Source: Gavia stellata
Lineage: Eukaryota > Chordata > Aves > Gaviiformes > Gaviidae
Assembly (NCBI RefSeq): GCF_030936135.1
Contig: NC_082632.1
Coordinates: 419,661 to 483,660 of the forward strand
DNA: 64,000 bases
Direction: 5' to 3'
The notes beneath the pieces are model-generated. The model saw only the letters and a program-made list of their open reading frames with translations. It was not told where the DNA came from and did not search any database. Made by a program: the position numbers and the translations under genes. Positions 1-12,676 of the stretch are shown here, piece by piece (position 1 is the first letter of the stretch; the number at the start of each line of letters is the position of its first letter).

Positions 1-3000
1 TGACGTGACACAGTGCCCATATCCCCGCTTCAGGGGAAAGCAACTCTTCCTCAGCACCGACTCCTTGGCCACCCCGACGGCCCACACGCTTTCTCTGCAG
101 ATCTCCACCTCCCAGCAGTGCCAACCCGACGCGAAGCCCCTCGAGCCCAGCACGCAGGGATGGACTTTGAACCTCTCCGGGTTGGAGGGCAGGTCCTGCT
201 CACAGCTTCTCCACCGCACCACCCTCCAGTCTTCGGAGAGGTAAAGTTTGGCGTTGGCCGTGTTCGGGTCCAGTGTCATCTGTGCTGGAGGTGGAGAGTC
301 AGGCTCATTGCAGAAGACTTTGGGGGGGCACAGGGCTTTTTCTCTCCCTTCCCGTCCATCCGATGCAGTTGGGACCCCTCCAGGCATTGCCTCGTGGTGG
401 GATCAGGATGGGAGAAGGAGGAACGGAGGCAGCAGAGGAGTTTAGGTTACTCTTTGGGGGCAGCAGAGCTTGTTTTACGATATTTTTTGTACTTAATATG
501 CTGGATTGGTTGGGCACGTGTTTGGTTCACTTACTTGTTAAAGGAAGTTTGAACTCCAGTGTGCCTAGAAGAAAGAAAATTGTGAGAGGCAGAAAGATTA
601 ATCGGTTTGATTCTGGATTTCTGCAAAAATCCAGAGAGTCGGGAACAAGCTTGGGGGGAATGTAGAGAAACTTGAGAAGGGAGAGGAGAAAAACAGGACT
701 ACACATATGAAATTCACCCACGCACAGAGGGGCTGCTCCAAGACAACAAATACAACGATGCCTTGGAGCGCGTCTGCGACGAGGAGCACAGGAGAACAGC
801 AAGACGCTTTCTCAGCGTAGTTAATGTGAAATATGTGGGACACAATGCAACAGGCAACAACAGCAGCAGGCAGGTAATACCGGACTAACGCTCGCTGCTC
901 ATTTGCAATCTCATTATTGGATCTTGAAAAAAATCCCTCATTCAACAACCAGGATGTAGTTCTTTCACATGGCTTCACTCCATCCCTCCCCACCAAGAAG
1001 CAGGATGACATTTTCCTTACTGGACCTGCGCACAGTACCTAGAAATTCCTCTGTGGCCTCCTTGACAGCCGAGATTTTCTCTGGGAAATCACAGAATTTC
1101 TCTTCCAGCTCAAGGGAAATATCGAGCGGCTCTGAGAACGTTTCCCTCTCGCACCTGGAAGGAAAGAGGGGATGTATTTACGCCTGGTTGTAGTTTGCTA
1201 CTCAACGTTTTGTCAGCAGGCAGAATTAGCGGAGGGAGGATGATGAAGGGTCTGCACCGTTATCGCACATCTTAGGCAGCAAATTACACCACATGATGAC
1301 GCATCGCTCTTGTAGATGTTTATTGATTTGCTTCAGCTGTGAAAGGATGAGGTGGTTGTGTCAGGGCCCTAAAGGGAATTAACGTCTCTGAGCAGACCCA
1401 CCTGGGACCCCACACCCCCACCCATGGTCCAGGGGCTCTATTTAAGCTCAGCCCTGAAGCATTGAGCCCTTTCACAAGCTGCTTTGGAGGAACATCTGTG
1501 CATGGCCACGGACCCTCCTGATCCACCCCATGGGCTGCCTTCTTGGCGTGCCCCCAGCCCTGCCTCCTGCCCAGGGACCTGATGCTCTGGTTGCCCCCAG
1601 CCGCTCTTCCCAGCCCTGCTTGGCTCTCCTTGCTCAGGTATGTGGAATGGGGCTATGGCTGGTGGTGTCTCCGCTCCCTGTGTGGTTGCGTGCAGCTCCG
1701 TAGGGAGCCACCAGCCCTTGCTGCACCCTGACAACTTGTTCCAGGGCGATGCTCATTTTTGTTACGCTGAGCTATTTCTTCAGCAGCGGCTTAAGACTCT
1801 TCCCCACGTGCCCCCACCAGATATTCCCTTTGAGAGGGTAGGAACCTGTGCCCTTCAGAAATGGAGCCCTGTCCTCCTCGTTCAGCTCGTGCAGGTGACT
1901 GGGCGGTCGGTTCCAGTACGTGCCTGAATTTATCATTGATTAAGTAGAGAGGAAGAGCCCTCCTTCCAAACCCCAGTGTCCTCAGTCAAGTCCAAAGGGC
2001 CAGCCTGTCCCTACATGATTTCTCCTGGTGTCCTGCCACAAAGCTTCTCTATTGTGGTGCAATTTTGATAGGAGAAGGACCACATACCTGCTCAAAGTGG
2101 TTTTGGTGTCCTAGATGAGAGAGAAAAAGAGACTTTAGTGACCTGGAATACCTCCCCTTGGAGTACCGGGGTCCCACTGTAATGAAGTCCCTCTTTTAGC
2201 ATGTTGGGGTATAAAAATGAGAGCTGGAGACCAAGCTGGTGCTCAACCAGTGCCTTCACAGCAACTTTGGGAAGCCTGGGGTCTCACCTTCAGGATTTCA
2301 CAGTCTGGCTGCTGGCATATGCTCTCCAACTCCCCAGTCGGCATGCCCAGGCTCGTGGTCTCCTCCAAAAGCCTGGTGAGGATTTCTTCATGTGCTTTCA
2401 TTATCTGTGTCCAGCTGGGCCAGCAAAAAGGACTCCTGCTCCTCCAGGAACTTATGCAGCTGCTTATATTCAGTTGCAATCTTCTGCTTTTCAGCTTCGC
2501 TCCTCTTCTGCCAAGGGCAAGCCAACGCGGGTAAAGGAAAGCAGGGAGCGGGACAAGAGCATCAAGAGTCAACGGTGGGTCATGCATTAGTGGGATCCAC
2601 CGAAAAGATGCATTTGGGGAGGATACAAATCCAATCCCCCTTCTTCACACCCTTTGAGCATCACCCACTCATGGGAGAGAGGAAGAGGAGATGTTCCTCA
2701 TTTCTTCCCCCATACCCTGCCAAGGAAAACTGACGGGCACCTACAGCGTAGTCCTGGGCTCTGTCTTCTCTATCCTTCACGGAAGATTGAAGCGCCTCTT
2801 GCTCTAATTTCAGAAGCCGCAGCTGGGTCTGAATTCGTTCCTGAGAGGAAAGAAGCAAGTCCCTTGTTTAATGGCATCGTTGTCTGGCATCAGAGGTAGG
2901 CTCTTTGCTATTGCAACACCAGTGGTGTGTCCTGGTCCACAGCTGGCTCAAAACTCATTCTGGGTCTTTCCAGCTTCTCTATTGCAGGAGGAAACTGATT

Positions 3001-4523
3001 TCAGGTTGGCCTCAGCTGCCCGCAGATGCGTCATTGCCGGAAAGTACCTCGTGAGGGGTGAAGCCAGGGTTAAAAAAAAAAAAAAGCTCAGTACAAAATT
3101 AGAGCCAGGCTCATTCCAGATTGCAAGAGCTTTCACATCTCATGCCAGCTGGTCCACAGCAGCAGGAGGCAGATGGGTCTGGCACCTGCATCTGCTGCTG
3201 ATGTAAGAAAGTTTCGGTCTCTGGAGGATGGCATTTTGCTGTGAGCAGGGCCGTTTAGCTGGGAGAAACACCACCTTCATTTGAAAAGTGGGGTTTTTTC
3301 TTAGCTTAGTCTTAGGTCAGATGCTAGTAATTGATGTAAAGCTTTTAGAATTTAAAAAAAAAAAAATAAAATGAGGAGCCGAGGGAAAAGATTGGGGTGG
3401 GGAAGTCAATTTCTTTGGAAATTCAGTCGGGGTTGCAGTCTCAAGGATTTTGGCATAACATGCCATGCTCAGCAGAAACAATGGGGAACTCTTGACTGCT
3501 CTTGAAGTAAGTGTTGGGAAAGTTTTGTGACAGCCATGACTGTTTCAATGCTATTAACCCCCCCTTTATATTTTTTTTTTCTTTAACCAGGGTCAAGGAT
3601 ATTTCAAGGAGCTGTGGGGTAAGAGAAGGGCTGAGGATATCCTTTTCTTTTTCCTACTAATCTTCAGCATAGCTGATCTTGATAAGGGACCCGCATCCTG
3701 GAGGAGAAAGCCATTTATGGCTGCTGGATAAACAAACCCTCATGCTGGATAACCCCATCACACTGGATAAACAAACCCCCACATTGCAAATCATGATGTT
3801 AAAAGGTTACATGGGAATTGTGGTGGTGAGAAATCGTTTCTCACTCTTCCCTAAACCTCTGCTCATGGCTGAACCCTGGGGGAGATGACCCTTTGGTCCC
3901 CAAGAGCGTGGTGCTCCTATGTCCACCTCTTCCTCAGGGCAGGTAATGCCACCTCAATAGTTGGTATCAAGAGACAAGGATGGGTGAGTCCACAGGTAGT
4001 TTATCCCACAGCCCAAAGGCTATACAGGTATCTGCACCCATCAAGAGCAGCACCACCAGGAACTTCTGGCTCTTTGTGCGTCCATGTGCCCATAAACTCT
4101 CACCTTGTACTCCTGGGCAGCCTTGTTCATGGGAACCACAAAATGGTTACGGTGCACCTTAGACCTGTTGCATACCACGCAGATAACCCTTTCCTCATCT
4201 TTGCAGAAGAGCTTCAGGGCTTTCTGATGCTCCTTCCACAAGTTCTCCCCTCCTTCCACCTCTCTGACTGGTTGCAGCTTCAAGCTCTTGGCTACTTCAA
4301 TGATGTTGGCCAACACCCAGTTGGGTCGGAGGCTCTGCTGAGGCACCATCTCCCTACACCGGGGGCAGAAGTTGTTGATGGTCAGTCCTTCCCAGTTCTG
4401 AGTGATGCATGCCCAGCAAAAGCTGTGCCTGCAGTGGATGGACACGGGGTCCTGGAAAAGTTCCAGGCAGATGGAGCAGGAGGCTTCATCCTGGAGTCTT
4501 TCCACAGATATCCTGGCTGCCAT
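1..4523 (-). pseudogene. TRIM-A: TRIM family gene (RING, B-box, coiled coil, B30.2), damaged, cut by window start
   Basis: Minus-strand exons are 4523-4104 (RING/B-box), 2840-2745 (96 bp), 2507-2288 (coiled coil), 2110-2088 (23 bp), 1154-1039 (116 bp), 564-535 (30 bp) and 284 to the window edge (PRY-SPRY). All have AG/GT borders and compatible phases. The RING shows CSIC, HCRH, CWAC and CPRC. The first B-box zinc ligand, normally Cys before KHQ, is Trp (LWKEHQ). The coiled-coil exon is 220 bp instead of 231; the missing 11 bp shift the frame between AQLD and QIMKAHEE and bring a stop soon after. The PRY part reads MTLDPNTAN and LGSRGFASG and is open. TRIM proteins with this plan are E3 ubiquitin ligases. 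Its position next to TRIM-B and TRIM41 suggests a relative of avian TRIM39.2/TRIM27.2. I call it a pseudogene or a null allele; a local assembly error is the alternative. Confidence 0.8.
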
Positions 4524-6336
4524 GGAGAATAACTGAGTTTGTTTCACTTTTGGATGATCGGGAAGGAGAGAGATTTCTCTTCCTGATTCTAAGCCATTGG
4601 TTAAACTGAGATCCAGCCCCTTTCTAGCGGGGCTTTACGCAATATATTCACTCGTATTGTTCTGCCGGTGCTGGGAAGTATCCGTTAGACAGCTGGGGAG
4701 GAAGACAACTGGAGCTGCCCATCCCATTTTTACCCTTTCCCGAAGGCACTGGGATTTTTCAGTCTCCAAAGCCTGTCCTTTGAATCACTGGAGACCTGTG
4801 GATTTGGTGACTCGACAGCAGCTAGAGCAGGACTTTCACACCCTACCAGCACCTAAGAGAGGTTCTGGTGCAGCTGGGGTGGGAGACAACCGCCGGCTGA
4901 AAATGCTTCTGAGATATCAGGAGTGACAGGACCTGGCCAGGGCTTGCGAAGGAGCTCAGCACCCTTCAGGACAGCATCTGTAGAGCTGTTTGGGAGGACT
5001 CCAACATCTCTTGGGTGTCCCTAAGGGTTCGAATGTATAACTGGCTGCAGGGCAGGGCCTTCCTGGCTGGCAGAAGAAATTTCTGCCACTCCTGACCCCT
5101 GGGACATCAGACTAACACCCTGCAAAGACTGCTATGGATCAAGGACACTCGCATGTCCCTGGAGATTGCTGGTGCCTCCAAGACCTTACAAGGTCCCAGC
5201 AGGTTTCTCCGGTCTGCAGCAACATAGCTGATAGTCTGGACTGATGCTTTTCCTGCTCTTTAAATGCCTTTACTTTCAAAAATTGTTGTCCCTTCTTTCC
5301 AGCATCATTCATTTGCCATTGTCTTTCAACTGTTTTCCAGTCCAGGTGGTTTTCAGGCACATAAGCAGGAAGAGTCATCGCTATTCTCTCCCATCACAGC
5401 TGTGATGAAGCAAGGAAGGTTTCCTTAAGTGCTTTCATTTGAGCTTTACAAGAAATGGGTCAAGAGAGGGCAGCAAAGCCACCAGGGTTTGCCATGCTGG
5501 TGGTGGCACAGCACCGTTTTCCCAGTTTCTCTCTAACAAGAAAGAGAAAACAGCCCTTGAAATATAGGAAGACACTTTAATACAGTCATTTTGCATATAA
5601 AGATCTGTATAAAACTGTTTACTAAGCTTCCTGACCTGAATGTATATATATAAATTGCAGAAAGGCAGAGGTCAAGCTCTTTCTGTTCATCTTTACTCCT
5701 CCAACCTCTGCTTTCTCCCACCCCACAACTCTGAGAAAGGCAGTTGAAATCCATGGGGTTCAAGACCAAAGCCTTAAAATGCATATGTTCTCACCAATAC
5801 TGTGAGGTTTTTTGGGCTCATAAGAGGTCTGGGTGGGAAAAGAGCAGATTTTACACTTAATTCAGTGGTATCCTCTTTTCCTTTATAGCAACTAAACCAG
5901 GAGCCAGAGCCAGCTTCTTCAGCCCTGCAGGAACGTCATTGTTGAATGTCAACAGTCAACATTGTTGAATGTCAAGGTAAGGAAAAATTGGAAAGCATGG
6001 GAGAAGAGTAGAAGGGATTAAAGCCGTGAAATTGGTGTCCCAGGGGCTGTTGTACAAATAGGCTTCATTTTCCTGCTCGTCCCAGGGTGGTATTCCCTAG
6101 CAAAATCTTGGAAAGTCCCCAGATGTTAAAAATCCAGAGGCCTGCCCAAGATGATCCCTTCTCAATCTGCTACTCTTCAACACCCCGTGAGAATGAGATT
6201 CAAAGTGGACACCGGGATTCATTTACTCCGCTTTATTCTCTACCATCCGTAGAGTCCCAAAATATAGTGTGGTTTCCTGGATCAAACCAAAGGCTTGTCC
6301 AGAGCGTGTAATGTCCATCTTGCTGCCCATGCTGTC
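4524..6336. other. Spacer between TRIM-A and TRIM-B
   Basis: This stretch holds the upstream side of TRIM-A and the 3' side of TRIM-B, and no coding exon that I recognise. It has a short repeat at about 5938-5977 (TTGTTGAATGTCAA twice around CAGTCAACA). The TRIM-B polyadenylation signal lies at its right end. Confidence 0.6.
6232..6237 (-). promoter_or_regulatory. Polyadenylation signal of TRIM-B
   Basis: AATAAA on the minus strand, about 100 bases beyond the TRIM-B stop codon. It is the nearest signal and fits a short 3' UTR. Confidence 0.6.
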
Positions 6337-9300
6337 TCATGGAGCCAGCTGGATCCTGGACTCCCAAACCCAGAAGAAAGGCAGGATTTTTTCTCCATTG
6401 AAGGAAGTCGGGGGAAAAGCAAAAGCCAAGGTCTCGTTATCGGCGTCGAAGAAAGCCACGTGTCCCTTCTCGTAATCCAGAGAGACACGGATAGTCCTTG
6501 GCCTCCCATTCAGAGGCTGAACTGTTTCAAAGGAGGTGAAAGCTTGAAACCTGTCCCCACAGATGCCAACAGCCCAAATCCCCTGGGAAGGGTCGAGGTT
6601 AATCCAACCCTTTCTCCACGCTGAGTCTCTGGCCACCCCCACAGCCCAAAATCCCCGGCTCCCCAGCTGCACTTCCCAGTAGTGCCTCCCTGCCGTGAAG
6701 CCTTCGCAACCCAACACGGAGCAGTAGGTATCAAATCTCTGGGGATTGTTGGGCAAATTCTGGGGCGTTTCATCCCACCTCACACTCCTCCGGTCCTCGG
6801 AGAGGACGAGGTGGGGGTTTGCTGTGTCTGGATCCAGAGTCACGTTTGCTGATGGGAAGGAAAGCATGAGAGAAGAAAAACAGCATGTTAGAGGGAAAAG
6901 GTGATGGATATTTCTCTCCATCTGCACCCTCCTGGCTTTGTCCAGGGATGAAACCTTGGCCTGACCGAAGCTGTTCAGTAAAGGCTTTCTCCATGAAATA
7001 TGCCATGCAGACCTATCTAAAGGCTCTAGTGATTTGTACCATTTTTAATTCCAGTCAAAGGGGAATAGAAATTCATCCTGCCAACCCACCAGGACAGTGT
7101 GAATTCCCTGCTTTTGCTGTCTTTTCTTGCTTGGGTTCCCTTTTTCACCCCAGTATACCTCCAGTCTCCCGCGACTTACCCCATTGCACATCCAGTTCAA
7201 CCGGGAGACTCTCTGGAAAGAGACAGGAGGAGAGAAGCGTTGTTAGTTTGTCTGGGGGGGAGAGGGAGTGTATTAGAAATGGGTAAATATGAGGACGTGC
7301 GCTTTTCCCCTTGCAACGCGAGTGAAATCACCAGGTGAACAAGTTCAGCTCGTGGACAGATGGACATTCAAACCCAATATGACCAGCTTGAAGGAGGCTA
7401 TTTCTTTAATTCAGAGTTGGCTGCACCAGTTACTCATTGGAGATCGGAGGAGGGAATGGGACAGTTATCTGGACATGGAGAACGGTCTCAAAATAGCTCA
7501 TTCAGGGCGTATCTATGTACAACCACCATGCGTTTGCAGTATGTTGACTTTGCATGTTGACTCCCTCGCGCATGACTAGATGTTACCTACAGCCTGTTTG
7601 GTTTAAATAGGCCCGGAATCAAGAATTTGATTCATTTCCTTCGTGTAGCTAAAGGGAGGGACTCGCTTTTGTCCTTCGCATTACTCAAGGGACGGCAGTT
7701 ACCCTCCCTTTTCCAGCCCCAGCCCCAGATAGGAGGGTTATTGAGTAACTCATCGTTAGCATTCCTTAACCGGGGCTTTATGCTGGTAATTGGCTCCTCT
7801 CCAGCTGGTCCACTGGTCCACTCCTCTCCAGCTGCAGAAGTGTGTTTAGCTTTTCCCCTTCCTTTGTACCTTTGAATTTCCTCAGGGCTTCCTTCAGAAT
7901 GATGTTTTTCTGAGATAAATCCTTGAGTCTCTTTTCCACTCTGGGAAACCTCTCTGTCAGGTGCTGGAAAGTCTTTGCTTCACACCTGGAAGGAGAAGAC
8001 TTTTGTATTCCTTCCTTGCTGAACGAGCTACGTAGAAACCCTGCTTGGAAAAGCTGCTGGGTGACCTTGTTTCTCCCCAAGCACCAGGTTGAGAGACATT
8101 GCTGGGCATATCAGTGGTCCCAATGTCCCTGTGGAGGACACCCACTTGCTCTGGACCTCCTCGATGGTGGCTATTGGCTTCCTCCAGCTGAATGGGGAAG
8201 GTGGTGGGGATGTGATCTCGCCCCAGAGCCATCTCCTCCCTAGCTTCTTCCTCACCCTGAGTGCTGGGGACCCTGGTAGAGAGGGCAACCCCTCCTGCTC
8301 CCCTATTCCTGTCTGCTTTGTGACACCGTGCTGGGGACAACCATCCCCTCCGGAACGGGAGAGCCACGTACCTGGTCAAGGCACTCCTGGCATCCTAAAG
8401 GAGAGAGAAGATGGCAATTAAACTTTGAGCGATCTTCAGGCCTGTTTATATCTCCTATCTTCCTCCGCTGTTGTTTGCAAGCACGCTTTGCTTGGTTTGG
8501 GTTTTCTTGTGCCAGCACAGAGCAAGGTCAGGGACCTCTTGTACTCATACAGTGGCCCATTTGGACCCTGGCTGGAAGAAATGCTCAAATACAGCTGGTG
8601 GAATATCACGTCCACTTCCAAACACTGCTTCTGCTTGTGTCCTGCCTGACGTGGTCTCTTGGGGCGGGAAAGTGTGGTCCTACGCTGGGTAGCCTCACCC
8701 TGGACTTAAGCCAGGATTCATTCATTAGCTCTTGCCACGGTCCTGCAAGACGTGCATCAATCTCCCTTGCTCTGCCTGGGGTTGGGAGGGAAAGAGTGGA
8801 CACCTCCAAGGTGCTGAAAGACTAATTCTGGGGTCCTCCTCCTCGTGGGTTGGCTATGACATGGCATAGCTCTTTAACGTTGACGTACAATGTACAATAC
8901 AGCTTCTTTGTGAAATGAGCATCTAAATAAACGACTCAAAATGTCAAGGCAAAGAGATTGGGGGGAGGGGGAAGAGACTACCACCTCAACGGCACATCTG
9001 GAGTGTTGCAAACGCCATTGCCCAACTCCTTGCTCTCACCTGCAGGGATTTATTCTCTGGCTGTGGGCTCATCCCTTCCAGCTCCTGGATGAGGTTGCCC
9101 AGGTGGGAGACCTCCATGGAGATCTTCCTATCGTTCTCGGTCTGGGTCTGCACTATCTGCTTCTCCACATCCTCCAGCCACATCAGGAGGAGACGTTCCT
9201 GCTCGTCCTGGAACTGGTGCAGCTGCTTAAACTCCAACATGATTTTCCACCTCTCGGCTCTTGTCTGCTGCTGCAAGGAAGAGATGGGGAGGGATGAGAA

Positions 9301-12300
9301 CAGGAGAAATCCGAAACCCACAAAACCTGGTTAAATAAAACAGGAGCAAGGACTGGTCTTTAGCCCTGAGGCCAGTCTAAGTCCATAGCACATGGCTCTG
9401 GGTCCTCTTTGAGCTTTACGTGATGTGATACCCTGTGGAGTCATAAAATACTTCTGGCCTTTTTGGGGGGTGGTTTTTATTTTTTCAGCTCGAGAAACAT
9501 GAGGGCGGTGTTGCGTCACGTTTTTCCCACAGCCTGGAGAAGACCAGGCGTTGCATGCAGGCATCTGTGAGTGTTTGATGGGATAAATCCTGCTGGGATG
9601 GAGTTTGAGGGTACTGGGGTGAGAGGAAGATTCACTGGGGAGATCCTGCGGAGGCGGTTGGAAGTGGTTCCCTGGCACGTGCAATTCCCCAAAACTCCCC
9701 GGTGTTGGCATTGAGGGCAGCAGCTGGATGGGACAGGACCGAATCCAGGCCAGGGACTGCGGCACAAGCAACCAGCAGCACGTTCATGGTGTTTTCCTTC
9801 CATCCCCACTTTATTTAGCAGGAAAACCATTGCCTGTCTCTGCTCACCTCCACCCCAGCAGCCTTCCCCGTTCTCATGACGCTGCAATGAAACGTGTCAC
9901 ACTCTCTGCTTCTGTTTTTGAGGAAATCACCATCTCTCACTTCCTGAGAGCTACGGATCCATCCCCCAACCTCTGGTAGCCCAAAACAGGGCTGGGAGGT
10001 GGTGGAAACATCTGGCGTGGTGCACTCTCCGAAGGAGATGTGTCTGCATCTGGATGCCCCAACGAGAGCCACCACCCTCAGCGGGACCCAGACGGCTACG
10101 CAGGAGTCGAAAAGCCCCATCAGGGTCCGAGTTGGACACCAGCACCCCCACGGACCTCGTGCTTGGTGTGGCTGACCCATCTCCAGGACCGGATGGTGGA
10201 AAGCAGCTCCTGGGGTGCAGCGGTCTGCAGCAGAGATGGAGAGGTCTTGGAGCACCATCCCACCACCCCATCGTGCCAGTCTCCCCAAGGGGACCCACAA
10301 GCCCGTCTCCTCGATCCGAGGGGTGCCTCAGCTAAGCTGCAAGCACCTCCCTTCAACCATTCGGAAACCACCTCGCTCTCCACTAGCGTTTTGTGGCTGC
10401 TGATTTCCCCTTGAGAAACATCTGCATTTCATTCACGGGTGCTTCACTGAGATGGAGCAAGTCCAAGAGAGGTGGGCTTATCTGGGTGAAGCAGCTGGAG
10501 GTGTTTTCCTCCTTCCTCCTCAGTCCAACATCTTTTAACCTGCAGACCAGACCTTCAGAAGACCCCTCCACGCAAACAGCAGCAGCGAGTACCTACCAGG
10601 TACTTCTGGCTTCTCTTCTCCCCAGTAAGTTTTAATCCTCGGAGTCTTTCTCTTTCATCCTTGAGGCTCTTCAGTTTGCTTTGGATTTGCTCCTGGGCGT
10701 TAAAAAAAAAAATAATATCAATCTGCAAGTTGTTGGGGAGAGGGATGCACGGCTTCAGTGTTGCTCTAGCTAATTCCCGGTGTGTTCGAGCATGAGACCA
10801 CCAGAACTTGGAAATATTTAAATATTCTTTATTCTGTTGCCCCTCTTCACCCCAGACCTTTTCTATGAAGCATCTTGTGAATGAAGAGTCAAACAAGGGC
10901 AGTATTTAATATTGCAGCCTCATTTACACCTCTATTCTGGTCTTTGCCAGTTCCTTCTCCCAGTGTATTTGTGGTCAGTTATTTTCTGCATTCACCATAA
11001 TCTGTTCTGCTTTGGTTGGCTCTTTTTATCCCCTCATAAGCATGACATCCAATTTTTACCCTCAATCAGGTCCCCCATATTGCTGCAACTTCCCCTCGTC
11101 TGCAGAATCGGCGTTTCCGCCCAAACTTGTCACCTTCAGCGCCTTCTGCAGACCGAGGAATAATGAATACGAGCAACGTCCCCGGAGTTTGTTTTTAGAG
11201 GTGAACTGCACCTTAGAAATGCCCTTTTTTTAACATCTACCCCTAAAGGACCCTCCCGTGACAAATGCCGACGGACGTTTGCAGCGCGCGCATCCCACCC
11301 TGACCCCCTCTTATTTTTTATCAGCTTATTTTCTCCCTCCTGCCTCTCACTACTCTTCCCCCCCCATCTTGTTTGGTGCTCACGGCATGACTAATGTCAC
11401 CTTTCACCTCCCCAATTCCCAGTCATTTCTTCCCCTGCGGGCAGGATGAAATGTCACTGAGCTTCCTCCGCACACGCACCTCCTCCTCCTCCTGACCCCA
11501 TCTTCCCCCAAGGGAATTAAAAATGCCTCCCAGCATCGTCGCGGTTATCCTGAGAGAGTTGCTCAGAAAGAAATTCCTTCGGGGAGAGATTTACAGCGGA
11601 AAGGACGACCCATCTGGGATTTCCAGGGCAATTCTTGCACAAAAATTAGCAGCAAGAGCCCTGCCTGTGCACAAGTGAGTGAAGGTGGGGTCCAGCTCTG
11701 CTAATTTGGGTATTTTCGATGAGATACCGGCCTCAGCTTCCTTTGTGGTCCCTGGAGAGGGTGACAGCAAATAAAGCGGTGGCTTTTTGTGAAGGCATCC
11801 GAGGCGACAAGGTCACCCTGAGAAGCTCAAACTGAAATCCCACTTCGGAGGTCGCGGTGAAAATCAGGCTTTAATAAATTCCTGCTGTCTGGGGGTGACC
11901 CTGAGAGGGGATTTTGCTGGTCTGACCCAGCACCCTGAGGTCTCTGCTCGCCCCTGCATGTCTGCGAGTCGGGCTGTGCCCCTCACTGTGCATCTGGGCG
12001 CCTGCAGACCGGGGTGGCTGCATCACGTCCAGGCAGGGCTGGAGCCAAGGCAGCGATGTGGAGCAACCCCAGCTAGATGATCTACCAGCTCAACCCAACC
12101 GGCTGCATCCCAAATCTTGGGAAATCCTATGGGACATCCTTCCCCATATCCTTGGGAAGGTGGAGAAGCCCCTGGCTGGCGGACCTCAGCCTCTGATGGA
12201 CCAAAAAAAACCAAAACGCACAAAATATTAGAGCAAAGCACTGCGCTTTGATTTCTTACTTTGCACTCCTGGGCGGCTTCTTCGATGGGGGCGACGGTGT

Positions 12301-12676
12301 GAGCGCGGTGAGCGTGGGAGCGGTCGCACACCACGCAGATGGCCGTCCGGTCCTCCTGGCAGAAGAGCTTGAGAGGTTCCTGATGCTTCAGGCACAGGCT
12401 GCCCGCTCCGGCTGCGTACCCTGCCCGTGAGTTCAGCTTCTTGGCGATCTCCGCCAGGTTCCTCAGCTCACGGTTTGGTCTAAATTTTCTTCTCTGGGCA
12501 ATTCCGCGGCACTGGGGGCAAGCGAACCTCCGGTCCGATTTTCCCGAGCATCGCGTGATGCAGTCCCGGCAGAAGCTGTGCCCACAGTTGATGGACACCG
12601 GGTCGCTGAAATAATCCAGGCAGATGGAGCAGGATGCTTCTTTCTGCAGGCTCTCCAGCGGGTCGCACTCAGCCAT
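6337..12676 (-). CDS. TRIM-B: intact TRIM27/TRIM39-like RING-B-box-coiled-coil-B30.2 protein
   Basis: Seven minus-strand exons: 12676-12260, 10692-10597, 9270-9040, 8394-8372, 7985-7870, 7212-7180 and 6848-6337. They sum to 1428 bp (475 residues plus stop) with every phase compatible. The start MAECDPLESL is the standard TRIM start. RING residues 16-58 show CSIC, CGHSFC, RDC and CPQC. The B-box at about 93-134 has [13 protein letters not shown] and ICVVC. The 96- and 231-bp exons give the coiled coil. The last exon gives PRY ([22 protein letters not shown]) and SPRY (GRHYWEV, FWAVGVA, LDYEKGHVAFF). The family comprises cytoplasmic E3 ubiquitin ligases whose B30.2 domain selects targets. Its position beside TRIM41 matches avian TRIM27.2 or TRIM39.2; I cannot choose between them. 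The first donor follows QECK where relatives have QEYK. Confidence 0.9.

Noticed and set aside
9800-10300. Overlapping minus-strand frames of 115-161 codons in TRIM-B intron 2
   Set aside because: They lie between exons 10692-10597 and 9270-9040, have no family resemblance and overlap frames on the other strand.
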